From VRUE01 sp036557525 (GTDB lineage Bacteria > Actinomycetota > Thermoleophilia > Solirubrobacterales > 70-9): a DNA stretch of 27,527 bases. Position numbers and translations under genes: made by a program. The notes below the pieces were generated by a model. That model did no database searches, was not told where the DNA came from, and saw only the letters and a program-made list of their open reading frames with translations. The DNA is taken from contig DATBHH010000103.1 of the NCBI GenBank assembly GCA_036557525.1, positions 1-27,527 on the forward strand. The letters are read 5' to 3'. This document shows, piece by piece, positions 7,966 through 14,909 of this stretch. Position 1 is the stretch's first letter. Each line of letters opens with the position of its first letter.

Positions 7966-9353
7966 TTCCAAAACTCCTTCGTAAGTCCGCGTGATGAAAG
8001 CAGGCGGTGGAGCTCGAGCAGCGCCGTGTAGGTGGGGAGGGCGAAGAGGCGCTCGGGCGCCGCGGCGAGCGCGGCGTCGAGCGAGCGCTCGATCTGAGGT
8101 TCGACCTCGATCGCCTCCTCCGCCCAGCCCGCGTACTTGAGCCGCAGCGCCATCTCCGAGGCGCGCGTCCCGGCGCAGGTGACGCGCCGGACGCGGCCGG
8201 CGAGGAGCTCGAAGTCCGCGTCCCAGATCCAGGAGACGTCACGGCCGTCGGCGATCCGATCGTTGAGGCCGATCCAGAGATCGAGGCCGCCGTCGTCCTC
8301 GAGCCGCAGGGTGCGCAGGACCTCGTTCGTCCCCGCCGGGTTCTTGATCAGGAGGATCGACGCCCGCTTCCCCGCGACCTCGATCGTCTCGACCCGGCCG
8401 AAAGCCGACCTCGCGCCGGCCAGCGCCGCGGGGATCCGCTCCACCGCGGCGCCGAGCTCGAGCCCGGCCGCAACCGCGGCGAGCGCGTTGTAGACGTTGT
8501 AGAGCCCGGGCAGGGGCAGCTCGAGCCGCAGCTCTCCCGCGGGGGAGCGGACCTCCACCGTCGAGCCCTCCATGCCACGGAGCGCGATTCGGGTCGCGAC
8601 GACCTCCGGCGCCGGCCGCTCGGCGCCGCAGTTGGGGCACGAGTAGTGACCGAGGTGGCCGACGAACGCCAGCTCGTAGGCGTAGGGGTGGCCGCAGCGC
8701 CGGCAGTGCTTGGCATCGAACGCGTGCTGGAGCTCGGGCAGCGCCTGCGAGGAGTCCTCGATCCCGAAATAGACGACTCCCTCGCGGCGCCGCTGCTCAG
8801 CGTCCCGGCCGAGGTCGGCGATCAGCGGGTCGTCGGCGTTGAGGACAAACCGGGAGCGGCCGACGCGGTCGGCGACCGTCCCGGCCCAGTCGCCGGCGAG
8901 GACCTCGATCTCGCCGTAGCGGTCGAGCTGGTCGCGGAACAGGTTGCCGAGCACGATCAGGGTCGGGTCGAGCTGGGCGGCCACCTTCGGCAGCCAGGCC
9001 TCGTCGACCTCGAACAGGCCCTCTCTGCCACCCTTTTCGAGCAGCGCCGTCGCGATTCCCCAGGTCATGTTCGAGCCGGCACGGTTGTGGACGGGGGCGC
9101 GCCCCTCGGCCTCCAGGACGGCTGCGATCATCCCCGCCGTCGTCGTCTTGCCGTTCGTCGCGCTGACCAGGGTGACCCCGCGATCGAGCCCGCTTCCCAG
9201 GCGCGAGATCGCGTCGGGGGCGAGGCGGAGCAGCACCCGGCCCGGCAGCGTCGTGCCGCCGCCGCGGCCGCTCGCGCGGCTGGCGGCGCCGATCGCCCGC
9301 GCCACCGCCCGCTTGGCGCCGAACGCCGCCCCGTTGCGCCCGCTGGCGCTCAA
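7962..9353 (-). CDS. murT: Lipid II isoglutaminyl synthase, Mur-ligase subunit MurT
   Basis: MurT uses ATP to activate the D-glutamate carboxylate of lipid II and joins it to ammonia from GatD. The 463-residue protein has the Mur ligase P-loop NGKTTT (67-72), the central-domain motifs LGNLFRDQLDRYGE (135-148) and LNADDP (171-176), a four-cysteine ribbon typical of MurT (C217, C220, C239, C242), and a C-terminal DUF1727 region. The start is TTG 9353, one base after the lipid-kinase stop (TGA-G-TTG), which suggests re-initiation. I see no better start: the Rossmann-like core begins near residue 60 and the N-terminal helix is expected. The stop overlaps a 30-codon ORF. Confidence 0.93.
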   Translation of the reverse strand: MSASGRNGAAFGAKRAVARAIGAASRASGRGGGTTLPGRVLLRLAPDAISRLGSGLDRGVTLVSATNGKTTTAGMIAAVLEAEGRAPVHNRAGSNMTWGIATALLEKGGREGLFEVDEAWLPKVAAQLDPTLIVLGNLFRDQLDRYGEIEVLAGDWAGTVADRVGRSRFVLNADDPLIADLGRDAEQRRREGVVYFGIEDSSQALPELQHAFDAKHCRRCGHPYAYELAFVGHLGHYSCPNCGAERPAPEVVATRIALRGMEGSTVEVRSPAGELRLELPLPGLYNVYNALAAVAAGLELGAAVERIPAALAGARSAFGRVETIEVAGKRASILLIKNPAGTNEVLRTLRLEDDGGLDLWIGLNDRIADGRDVSWIWDADFELLAGRVRRVTCAGTRASEMALRLKYAGWAEEAIEVEPQIERSLDAALAAAPERLFALPTYTALLELHRLLSSRGLTKEFWK

Positions 9354-9354
9354 C

Positions 9355-10260
9355 TCAGGCCTCGGCCCGGGGCCGCGGCACGATCACGCTGAGGGCGCGC
9401 GGCAGCACCCGCAGCGCCGCCGGGGTGTCGGTCAGGTGCTCGCCGTCCGCATAGACGGGAATCGGGCGGCTGGCGCTCAACTCGAGGTGGGGAGCCCGGA
9501 AGACACGCACCTCTTCGAGCTCGACGTGGGTTCCCTTGAACACCTTCGGCAGGTTACCCACGAACCGGAGCTTTCCGGTCTCGCCGACCATCACCACGTC
9601 GAACAGGCCGTCGTCGAGCTCGGCATCGGGGGCGACGAACATTCCGCCGCCGAAGGCCCGGTTGTTAGCGACCGAGACCGAGTACCCGGTGAACCGGATC
9701 CGCTCCTCGTCGACCCGCACCGTGAACCGGACGGGCTTCCAGCCGACCAGGGTGCGGAGGGCCGCGTAGGCATAGACGAGGCTGCCCCGGAAGAGCCCGC
9801 TCTCGTTGGCGACCCGGTTCGCTTCGGAGTCGAACCCGACGCTGACGATCCCCAGGAATCTCCTGCCGTTCGCCTCGCCGACGTCGATCCGCCTCGAGTT
9901 GCCGGCGACGAGGATCTCGACCGCCCGCTCCGGCTCGTCGGGGATCTCGAGCACCCGCGCGAGGTCGTTTCCCCGCCCGCCGGGAATGATCCCGAGCGGG
10001 GTCTCGGCGCCCGCCATCGCGCCTCCGATCGCGCCGATCAGGCCGTCGCCGCTGACGACCACGGGCAGCTCGCCCGCCTCGACGGCGCGGAGCGCGGCGT
10101 CGACCCCGTGCTCGAGGTCCCTCGTCCTCAGCACCCGGAACTCGACGTGGCGCTCGTCTAGCGCCGACTCGATCCGCGGCAGCAGCTTCAGCGGCCTGCC
10201 GCCCGCCGAGGAGGGGTTGACCAGCAAGACGAAGGGCATGCCTTCTCGCTCGGCACTCAT
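9355..10260 (-). CDS. Diacylglycerol kinase family lipid kinase (variant catalytic loop)
   Basis: This 301-residue protein matches the DagK/YegS fold. N-terminal VLLVNPSSAGGR (11-22) is the nucleotide-binding strand-turn, PGGRGNDLAR (93-102) is the second conserved loop, and the C-terminal beta-sandwich includes YADGEHL near the end. Members phosphorylate diacylglycerol or related lipids at the membrane. The usual GGDGTxNE loop reads SGDGLIGAIGG here (70-80), so the Thr, Asn and Glu positions are changed; activity and substrate are uncertain. The ATG at 10260 follows TAGGCT by 6 bases. The gene leads a coupled unit with murT, a methyltransferase and gatD, linking lipid and cell-wall precursor metabolism. 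Confidence 0.85.
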   Translation of the reverse strand: MSAEREGMPFVLLVNPSSAGGRPLKLLPRIESALDERHVEFRVLRTRDLEHGVDAALRAVEAGELPVVVSGDGLIGAIGGAMAGAETPLGIIPGGRGNDLARVLEIPDEPERAVEILVAGNSRRIDVGEANGRRFLGIVSVGFDSEANRVANESGLFRGSLVYAYAALRTLVGWKPVRFTVRVDEERIRFTGYSVSVANNRAFGGGMFVAPDAELDDGLFDVVMVGETGKLRFVGNLPKVFKGTHVELEEVRVFRAPHLELSASRPIPVYADGEHLTDTPAALRVLPRALSVIVPRPRAEA

Positions 10261-10266
10261 TGAGCC

Positions 10267-10272
10267 AGCCTA
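10267..10272 (-). promoter_or_regulatory. TAGGCT -10 element, lipid kinase-murT-gatD unit
   Basis: TAGGCT on the minus strand ends 6 bases before ATG 10260. It is identical to the boxes before five other genes in the window. No Shine-Dalgarno sequence is present, and it is the only candidate promoter seen for the unit. Confidence 0.6.
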
Positions 10273-10289
10273 GTCGCGCCCGATGCCGC

Positions 10290-10970
10290 TCAGCGGGCCG
10301 GGAGGCGCCCGACGTAGAACGTCCCCTCGCCGGCGCCGCCGATTTCGACCGGCTCGATGCCGTGCTGGAGGAATTTCCAGCGCAGCAGCGAGGGGCGGGT
10401 GTAGAACGGCGTCTCGGAGCCCCAGCTCGAGGCGACGATCACCTGGCCGCCCGGTCGCACCACCCGCGCCAGCTCGGCGAAGAAGGGCGGCATGTTGAGC
10501 TGGGCGACGAGGTCGAAGGAATCCTCGGCATAGGGGAGGGAGGAGGCGTCGCCGACCTTGAACGCGACCCGACCCTCGGGGTCGAGCCCGACCTTCGCGA
10601 CCGCCGCGTGGACCATCTCCTCGGAAAGATCGACCCCGCGCACCCGCGCCTGTGGGAACTCGCGGGCGAGGAACAGCGTCCCGGCGCCGGTGCCGCAACC
10701 GACGTCGAGGATCCGCTCCGGCGCGGGGGAGACGTGGAGGACGGCCGCGGCGAGCGGCGCCAGATGCTCGACCCCACCTGCGCCCGTGCGGTCGTCCCAG
10801 CCGGCCGCCTGCTCGGAGAAGAACCGGCGAACCGGGCCGCGCAGCAGCGGCCAGAGCCAAGGCGCCCGGGCCGCGACGTTGTTGATCGCGCGCCCGAGCG
10901 CGAGATTCCGTCGCGAGATTCCGGTCCGCTGCTCCGACACGTACCGATCATTCCAACTAGGCTTCGCCAC
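10290..10970 (-). CDS. Class I SAM-dependent methyltransferase
   Basis: The frame encodes 226 residues with motif I ILDVGCGTGAGTLFLA, the acidic SAM-ribose residue in VRGVDLSEEM, VGDASSLPYAEDSFD (motif II region) and LARVVRPGGQVIVAS (motif III). It is a soluble UbiE/Methyltransf_11-type enzyme of unknown substrate. The GTG at 10970 lies only 2 bases from the divergent cyclophilin ATG and inside that gene's -10 box. A GTG at 10940 (10 codons in, giving MSEQRTGISRR) would leave room for a promoter and may be the real start. The 3' end stops 17 bases before the lipid-kinase promoter box, so this gene is probably transcribed separately or reads through. Confidence 0.83.
   Translation of the reverse strand: MAKPSWNDRYVSEQRTGISRRNLALGRAINNVAARAPWLWPLLRGPVRRFFSEQAAGWDDRTGAGGVEHLAPLAAAVLHVSPAPERILDVGCGTGAGTLFLAREFPQARVRGVDLSEEMVHAAVAKVGLDPEGRVAFKVGDASSLPYAEDSFDLVAQLNMPPFFAELARVVRPGGQVIVASSWGSETPFYTRPSLLRWKFLQHGIEPVEIGGAGEGTFYVGRLPAR
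10958..10963 (+). promoter_or_regulatory. TAGGCT -10 element, cyclophilin
   Basis: TAGGCT ends 9 bases before ATG 10973. A CCGACA 18 bases upstream (10934-10939) is a weak -35 candidate. No Shine-Dalgarno sequence is present. Confidence 0.6.
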
Positions 10971-10972
10971 CG

Positions 10973-11668
10973 ATGACCGAGGAGGGGGGAACGGAGGGCA
11001 CCCAGCTCGACCAGCGGCTGATCATCCTCGGCGTGTTCGCGCTGGTCGCGGTGGCGATCGTCGCCGCGATCCTGATCAGCCGCGGCGGCGGCGGCTCGGG
11101 CTCCTCGAGCGCCGGCGGTTGCGAGGAAGTTGAACCGCCCCAACCGAAGAACGTCGGCTTCAAGGCGCCGAAACAGACGGTCCAGAAGGGAGAAGAAGTG
11201 ACCGCGGTCGTCGAAACCAGCTGTGGGACCTTCGACATCGCCCTCGCCTCGCAGGAAGCGCCGAAGACGGTCAACTCGTTCGTCTTCCTCTCCGAAGAAG
11301 GCTTCTACGACGGCCTCGACTTCCACCGCGTCGTGCCGGAATTCGTGATCCAGGGCGGCGACCCGCTCGGCAACGGCACCGGCGGCCCCGGCTACAAGGT
11401 CACCGAGAAGCCGCCGGCGAACCTCAAATACACAAGAGGGGTCGTCGCGATGGCGAAGGGCGGAACCCAGCCGCCCGGAACCTCCGGCAGCCAGTTCTTC
11501 GTCGTCACCGGCGCCGAAGCCGGCCTGCCGCCCGAATACGCACTGCTCGGAAACGTCAGCAAGGGCATCGACGTGGTCGAACAGATCGGCGAAGTGCCGA
11601 TCAAACCGAACACCGAAGAACCGGAACAGACCGTCCTCATCGAACACGTCGAAATCGAACGCGGCTAG
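10973..11668 (+). CDS. Membrane-anchored cyclophilin-type peptidyl-prolyl cis-trans isomerase
   Basis: This 231-residue protein has a short cytoplasmic tail, one membrane helix (about 16-36), a Gly/Ser linker, and a cyclophilin domain from about residue 72 to the end. Cyclophilin motifs are FHRVVPEFVIQGGDP (active-site Arg, Phe and Gln) and SGSQFFV. The domain should sit outside the membrane and speed proline isomerisation in exported proteins. It heads a block with peroxiredoxin, VKOR and DsbA-like genes. Base use is unusual: I count 19 GAA to 5 GAG for glutamate, and three of the GAG are in the cytoplasmic tail. TAGGCT 9 bases upstream supports the start. Confidence 0.93.
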   Translation: MTEEGGTEGTQLDQRLIILGVFALVAVAIVAAILISRGGGGSGSSSAGGCEEVEPPQPKNVGFKAPKQTVQKGEEVTAVVETSCGTFDIALASQEAPKTVNSFVFLSEEGFYDGLDFHRVVPEFVIQGGDPLGNGTGGPGYKVTEKPPANLKYTRGVVAMAKGGTQPPGTSGSQFFVVTGAEAGLPPEYALLGNVSKGIDVVEQIGEVPIKPNTEEPEQTVLIEHVEIERG

Positions 11669-11677
11669 TCGCCCGTC

Positions 11678-11683
11678 TAGGCT
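11678..11683 (+). promoter_or_regulatory. TAGGCT -10 element, peroxiredoxin
   Basis: TAGGCT ends 6 bases before ATG 11690, in the 21-base gap after the cyclophilin stop. There is no Shine-Dalgarno sequence. Confidence 0.6.
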
Positions 11684-11689
11684 TCCGGC

Positions 11690-12190
11690 ATGGCCAAGGT
11701 CGACGTCGGCGACGCGGCACCGGACTTCGAGCTGCCCGGCACCGGCGGGCGGACCTACCGGCTCGCCGACTACCGCGGCGGCAACCTCGTGATCGCCTTC
11801 TACCCCGGAGACGCGACCCGGGTCTGCACGGCCCAGTTCTGCTCCTACCGCGACAACGCCGAGCGCCTCGACCGGCTCGATGCCGATGTGATCGGCATCT
11901 CGCCGCAGTCGGTCGAGTCGCACGAGCGCTGGACCCAGGAGCAGGAGCTGAACGTGCCGCTGTTGGCCGACGATGATCTCGCGGTCGCCAAGGCATACGG
12001 CGTCGTCGGTTGGGCGTCGCCGCTCGCCGGGCTCGTCGGGCTGACCGCCACCGCCGGCGGCAGCTACGTGATGCGCTCGATCTTCATCGTCGACGGTGAG
12101 GGAATCGTCCGCTACCGGAACGTGTCGCGGACGTCGGCGACCTACCAGTCCGTCGGCGACATCGAGCGGGCGCTGGCCGCCGTCGGGTGA
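11690..12190 (+). CDS. Peroxiredoxin (BCP/PrxQ type)
   Basis: Thiol peroxidase of 166 residues that reduces hydrogen peroxide and organic peroxides. After VGDAAPDFELPG (6-17) comes the active-site loop FYPGDATRVCTAQFC. The peroxidatic Cys is C46. A second Cys five residues later (C51) is the resolving residue, a spacing diagnostic of BCP/PrxQ enzymes with an intramolecular disulfide. The usual P-x-x-x-T-x-x-C reads PGDATRVC, which keeps the Pro and Thr. There is no signal peptide, so it is cytoplasmic, and all eight glutamates use GAG. Its TGA overlaps the ATG of the alpha/beta hydrolase (TGATG), so the two are co-translated. Confidence 0.93.
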   Translation: MAKVDVGDAAPDFELPGTGGRTYRLADYRGGNLVIAFYPGDATRVCTAQFCSYRDNAERLDRLDADVIGISPQSVESHERWTQEQELNVPLLADDDLAVAKAYGVVGWASPLAGLVGLTATAGGSYVMRSIFIVDGEGIVRYRNVSRTSATYQSVGDIERALAAVG

Positions 12191-13011
12191 TGGCCTCCGA
12201 GCCGGTCCAGTTCACGGCCGGCGAGGGGTTGACGATCCGCGGCGAGCATGCCGGGGAGGGGCCGCCGATCGTCCTCTGCCACGGGATCACCGCCACGCGG
12301 CGGTACGTGGTGCACGGGTCGAGGGTGCTGGAGCGGGCGGGCCGCACCGTCGTCACCTACGACGCCCGCGGCCACGGCGAGTCCGACCCCGCTCCGCCCG
12401 GCCGGGGTTATGGATACCCGGACCTGGTCGGCGACCTCGAGTCGGTGGTCGCCGCGACGGTCGGGGAGGGAGAGTTCGTGCTCGGCGGCCACTCGATGGG
12501 CGCCCACACCGCCGTCGCCTACGCGCTGCGTCATCCCGAGCGCCTCGCGGCACTGATCGTGATCGGCCCGGTCTACGCCGGGGAGATCTCGGACCAGCGG
12601 CTCGAATACTGGGACGGGCTCGCCGGCGCGCTCCGCGACGGCGGCGTCGACGGCTTCGTCGCCTACGTGGTCGAGCACACTGACACCGACCCCGCCTGGG
12701 GCGAGACCGTGGCCAGGATCACGCGCGAACGGATGCTGCTCCACCGCAATCCCGAGGCTCTCGTCGGTGCCCTGCGCGAGGTCGCTCGCTCGCGGCCGTT
12801 CGACTCGCTGCCGCAGCTCGAGTCGCTGGAGGTGCCGGCGCTGGTGGTCGCGAGCCACGATGGAGCCGACCCGGGCCATCCCCGCGCCGTCGCCGAGGCC
12901 TACGCCGAGCACCTCCCCCGAGCGACGCTGACCGGCGAGGAGGAGGGGGAGTCGCCGCTCGCCTGGCAGGGCGGAAGGCTCTCCCGCGAGATCGCAGAAT
13001 TCATTCTCTAG
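12190..13011 (+). CDS. Alpha/beta-fold hydrolase
   Basis: This 273-residue protein has the oxyanion-hole region LCHGITATRRY (HG at 31-32), the conserved DARGHGESDP (58-67) and nucleophile elbow GGHSMGAH with Ser102. The acid and histidine are probably in ASHDGADPGHP near residue 220; the ending SPLAWQGGRLS is distinctive. It is likely an esterase or lipase-like enzyme of unknown substrate. I take ATG 12190, which overlaps the peroxiredoxin stop by one base; GTG 12187 one codon earlier is an alternative. The TAG stop (13009-13011) doubles as the first three bases of the -10 box of the next gene. Confidence 0.88.
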   Translation: MASEPVQFTAGEGLTIRGEHAGEGPPIVLCHGITATRRYVVHGSRVLERAGRTVVTYDARGHGESDPAPPGRGYGYPDLVGDLESVVAATVGEGEFVLGGHSMGAHTAVAYALRHPERLAALIVIGPVYAGEISDQRLEYWDGLAGALRDGGVDGFVAYVVEHTDTDPAWGETVARITRERMLLHRNPEALVGALREVARSRPFDSLPQLESLEVPALVVASHDGADPGHPRAVAEAYAEHLPRATLTGEEEGESPLAWQGGRLSREIAEFIL

Positions 13012-13014
13012 GCT
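13009..13014 (+). promoter_or_regulatory. TAGGCT -10 element embedded in a stop codon, PRC-barrel gene
   Basis: TAGGCT ends 8 bases before ATG 13023. Its TAG is also the stop codon of the hydrolase gene, so the two genes are separated by only 11 bases yet the second appears to have its own promoter. Confidence 0.58.
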
Positions 13015-13022
13015 TCGGTCCC

Positions 13023-13328
13023 ATGGACGAAGGCCACCCGATCCACTACATGGCGGTGCCGCGGGGAACGCCGGTCTTCGGCTCCGACGGGGTCGAGGTC
13101 GGCCGGGTGGTCGAGATGCTCGACAACCGGCGCGAGAACATCTTCGACGGCGTCGTCTTCCGCGGCTCCGACGGCAGGACGCGGTTCGCAGACGCGCCGG
13201 AGGTGGCGAGGACGGCGGAACGTGCCGTCACCCTGACGATCGACTCCGAGGAGGCGCTCCGGCTCGGGCCGCCGCAGAAGCCCGGCCGCGGCGCCGGCCG
13301 CCTCCGGCGCATGTTCGGACCCCGCTGA
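13023..13328 (+). CDS. PRC-barrel-like small protein
   Basis: This 101-residue protein begins with a compact beta-rich region, VPRGTPVFGSDGVEVGRVVE at about 12-31, which resembles the N-terminal strands of PRC-barrel domains (small barrels found in RimM and in stress-linked actinobacterial proteins). A second strand pair follows in NIFDGVVFRG. The last 20 residues are basic and disordered (Arg, Gly, Pro), perhaps a nucleic-acid or membrane-surface contact. No catalytic residues are evident. The assignment rests on pattern resemblance only. The ATG is supported by TAGGCT 8 bases upstream. Confidence 0.65.
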   Translation: MDEGHPIHYMAVPRGTPVFGSDGVEVGRVVEMLDNRRENIFDGVVFRGSDGRTRFADAPEVARTAERAVTLTIDSEEALRLGPPQKPGRGAGRLRRMFGPR

Positions 13329-13362
13329 GGGCGGCATTTGGCCTGCATAGGGGAAGAAGACT

Positions 13363-13368
13363 TAGGCT
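13363..13368 (+). promoter_or_regulatory. TAGGCT -10 element, VKOR-DsbA unit
   Basis: TAGGCT ends 7 bases before ATG 13376 in a locally A/T-richer 47-base gap. TTGGCC at 13338-13343 is a weak -35 candidate. There is no Shine-Dalgarno sequence at normal spacing. Confidence 0.62.
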
Positions 13369-13375
13369 TGATTCG

Positions 13376-13807
13376 ATGTCGGCACCGAGCGAGGGGACCC
13401 TGCGAGCCGTCACCACGTTCGTCGCGGCGTTCGGGATCGGGGTCGCGGCCTACATCGCGATCGCCGAGGCCGGGGGCGGCGCCCCCGCCTGCCTCGCCGG
13501 TGGGGGCGGCTGTGAGACGGTCGCCGAAAGCCAGTACGCCGACCTGGCCGGAATCAACGTCGCGGTGATCGGGATCGCCGGCTACGTGCTGCTGCTCGTG
13601 ACCGCGCTGCTTCGCGGCGACGGCGCCCGGATGGGGGGCTTCGCCATCTCCCTGGCGGGCTTCGGGTTCAGCGTCTACCTGACCTATCTCGAGCTTTTCG
13701 TGATCGAAGCGATCTGCCAGTGGTGCGTGATCAGCGCGATCCTGATGACGGTCCTGTTCGGCCTCAACGCGTTGCGGATGCTGCGCTACACGGGGATAGA
13801 ACCATGA
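13376..13807 (+). CDS. Vitamin K epoxide reductase (VKOR) family disulfide-generating membrane protein
   Basis: In actinobacteria VKOR takes the place of DsbB: it re-oxidises a DsbA-like partner and passes electrons to quinone. The 143-residue protein has four predicted membrane helices, a loop cysteine pair (C39 and C46) between helices 1 and 2, and the quinone-proximal CQWC (C114-C117) at the start of helix 4. These are the four cysteines required by bacterial VKOR. The conserved VKOR serine region is plausible in AESQYADLAGI. The TGA overlaps the ATG of a DsbA-like gene by four bases (ATGA), strong support for a working pair. Confidence 0.93.
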   Translation: MSAPSEGTLRAVTTFVAAFGIGVAAYIAIAEAGGGAPACLAGGGGCETVAESQYADLAGINVAVIGIAGYVLLLVTALLRGDGARMGGFAISLAGFGFSVYLTYLELFVIEAICQWCVISAILMTVLFGLNALRMLRYTGIEP

Positions 13808-14568
13808 GCGCGAAGAAGGACCGCGAAAAACGGCGCGAGGAGCGGCAGCAACGCCAGAGCGAGGCGGCCGAAAACGCGCGGCGCGAGCGGCTGATCAAGC
13901 TCGCCAGCGCCGCCGCCTTCCTGGCAATCGTCGCCGTCGCCGTCGCGGTGGTGATCAGCCAGAGCCAGACCAGCGGCGGCGACACGAACCTCGAGAACAT
14001 CGACGAAGTCGAAACCGACCTCGCCAACATCCCGCAGCACCGGCTGACCCTGGGGCTTTCGACGGCGAAGGTGAAGCTTGTTGAGTTTGGCGATCTTCAA
14101 TGCCCGATTTGCCGGGAATTTGCCGTCAACGTCCTGCCGGAACTGATCGAGAACAAGGTCCGCACCGGCGAAGCGCGGCTCGAGTTCCGCAACTACCCGA
14201 TCCTCGGGCCGGAATCGGTGACCGCGGCGCCGGCCGCGATCGCCGCCGGCGAACAGAACCGCGGCTGGGATTTCATCGAGCTCTTCTACAAAAACCAGGG
14301 AACGGAGAACACCGGCTACGTCAGCGAGGAATTCCTGACCTCGATCGCGAAGGGAGCCAAGGTCCCCGACATACCGCGCTGGAACCGGGACCGCGAAGGC
14401 GCCAGGGCGAAGGCCGAGGTGAAGCACACGACCGCCGAAGCCGAACAGCTGGGCTTCGGCGGGACGCCCTCGTTCGCGGTCGAAGGGCCCGGGACGAAGG
14501 GGCTCGAACCGCTGGGAACCCCGGGATCGCTGGGGGAATTCGAAGAAGCGATCGACGACGCGGCCTAG
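13804..14568 (+). CDS. DsbA-like membrane-anchored thiol oxidoreductase
   Basis: This 254-residue protein has a highly charged cytoplasmic tail (1-30), one membrane helix (about 31-52), and an exported thioredoxin-fold domain. The active site CPIC (C100-C103) sits in VEFGDLQCPICREF, and the cis-proline is in GGTPSFAV near the end. It would introduce disulfides into exported proteins and be recycled by the VKOR encoded just upstream. I start at ATG 13804 (ATGA overlap); a longer frame from 13720 runs through VKOR and is rejected. The codons from 14074 to 14123 around the active site are strikingly rich in A/T at third positions, unlike the rest of the gene. Glutamate is 18 GAA to 12 GAG. Confidence 0.9.
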   Translation: MSAKKDREKRREERQQRQSEAAENARRERLIKLASAAAFLAIVAVAVAVVISQSQTSGGDTNLENIDEVETDLANIPQHRLTLGLSTAKVKLVEFGDLQCPICREFAVNVLPELIENKVRTGEARLEFRNYPILGPESVTAAPAAIAAGEQNRGWDFIELFYKNQGTENTGYVSEEFLTSIAKGAKVPDIPRWNRDREGARAKAEVKHTTAEAEQLGFGGTPSFAVEGPGTKGLEPLGTPGSLGEFEEAIDDAA

Positions 14569-14631
14569 CCCGGGTTTACATAACCGCCATTATCGTGCGT
14601 TGAGCGGGCGCGTGAGGCGCTGGAATCGCCC

Positions 14632-14871
14632 TCAGCCGCCCATCATCATCCGCATCTGCACTTCCTTCGCGACCTCGAGGAACCCGAGCGCGACGTAGGG
14701 CCTCGCGTTCGAGCTCATCCGGATGTTCGAGAACTCGCCGTCGGGTGTGACCACCTCGACGATCGTGATCATCCTCCCGATCTCCGCGTCCTCCGGAATC
14801 TCCTGATCGTCTTCGATCTCCTGCATCATTTCCTGAACGTGCTGGCCGAGTCTTGTCTGGTCGATCCCCAT
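14632..14871 (-). CDS. Conserved-looking 79-residue acidic protein, unknown function
   Basis: This small soluble protein is rich in Met and acidic residues (for example EMMQEIEDDQEIPEDAEIG). A central beta segment RMITIVEVVTPDGEF is followed by an amphipathic C-terminal helix ending MRMMMGG. AAAGGG lies 4 bases before ATG 14871, so unlike many neighbours it has a Shine-Dalgarno start. It sits 38 bases after the methyltransferase stop and converges on the DsbA-like gene across 63 bases. That gap holds an A/T-richer patch at about 14576-14597 but no clear terminator. I do not recognise the family. Third-position GC is coding-like. Confidence 0.62.
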   Translation of the reverse strand: MGIDQTRLGQHVQEMMQEIEDDQEIPEDAEIGRMITIVEVVTPDGEFSNIRMSSNARPYVALGFLEVAKEVQMRMMMGG

Positions 14872-14909
14872 TTGGCCCTTTCTGCGTCGGTGACGGGACG
14901 AGCCAGAAC

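Noticed and set aside
8007..9392. 461-residue frame antisense to murT
   Set aside because: Shadow of murT, whose motifs are unambiguous.
9343..9483. Repeated CTGGCGCTCAACTC at 9343 and 9470 near the murT/lipid-kinase junction
   Set aside because: A 14-base match in high-GC coding sequence on the same strand, in frames encoding unrelated residues; likely chance.
13720..14568. Longer DsbA-like start at 13720
   Set aside because: The first 28 codons run through the VKOR 3' end in another frame; ATG 13804 with the ATGA overlap gives a normal tail and anchor helix.
14569..14631. Possible terminator between the DsbA-like gene and the 79-residue gene
   Set aside because: There is an A/T-richer patch but no stable stem followed by a T-tract on either strand.
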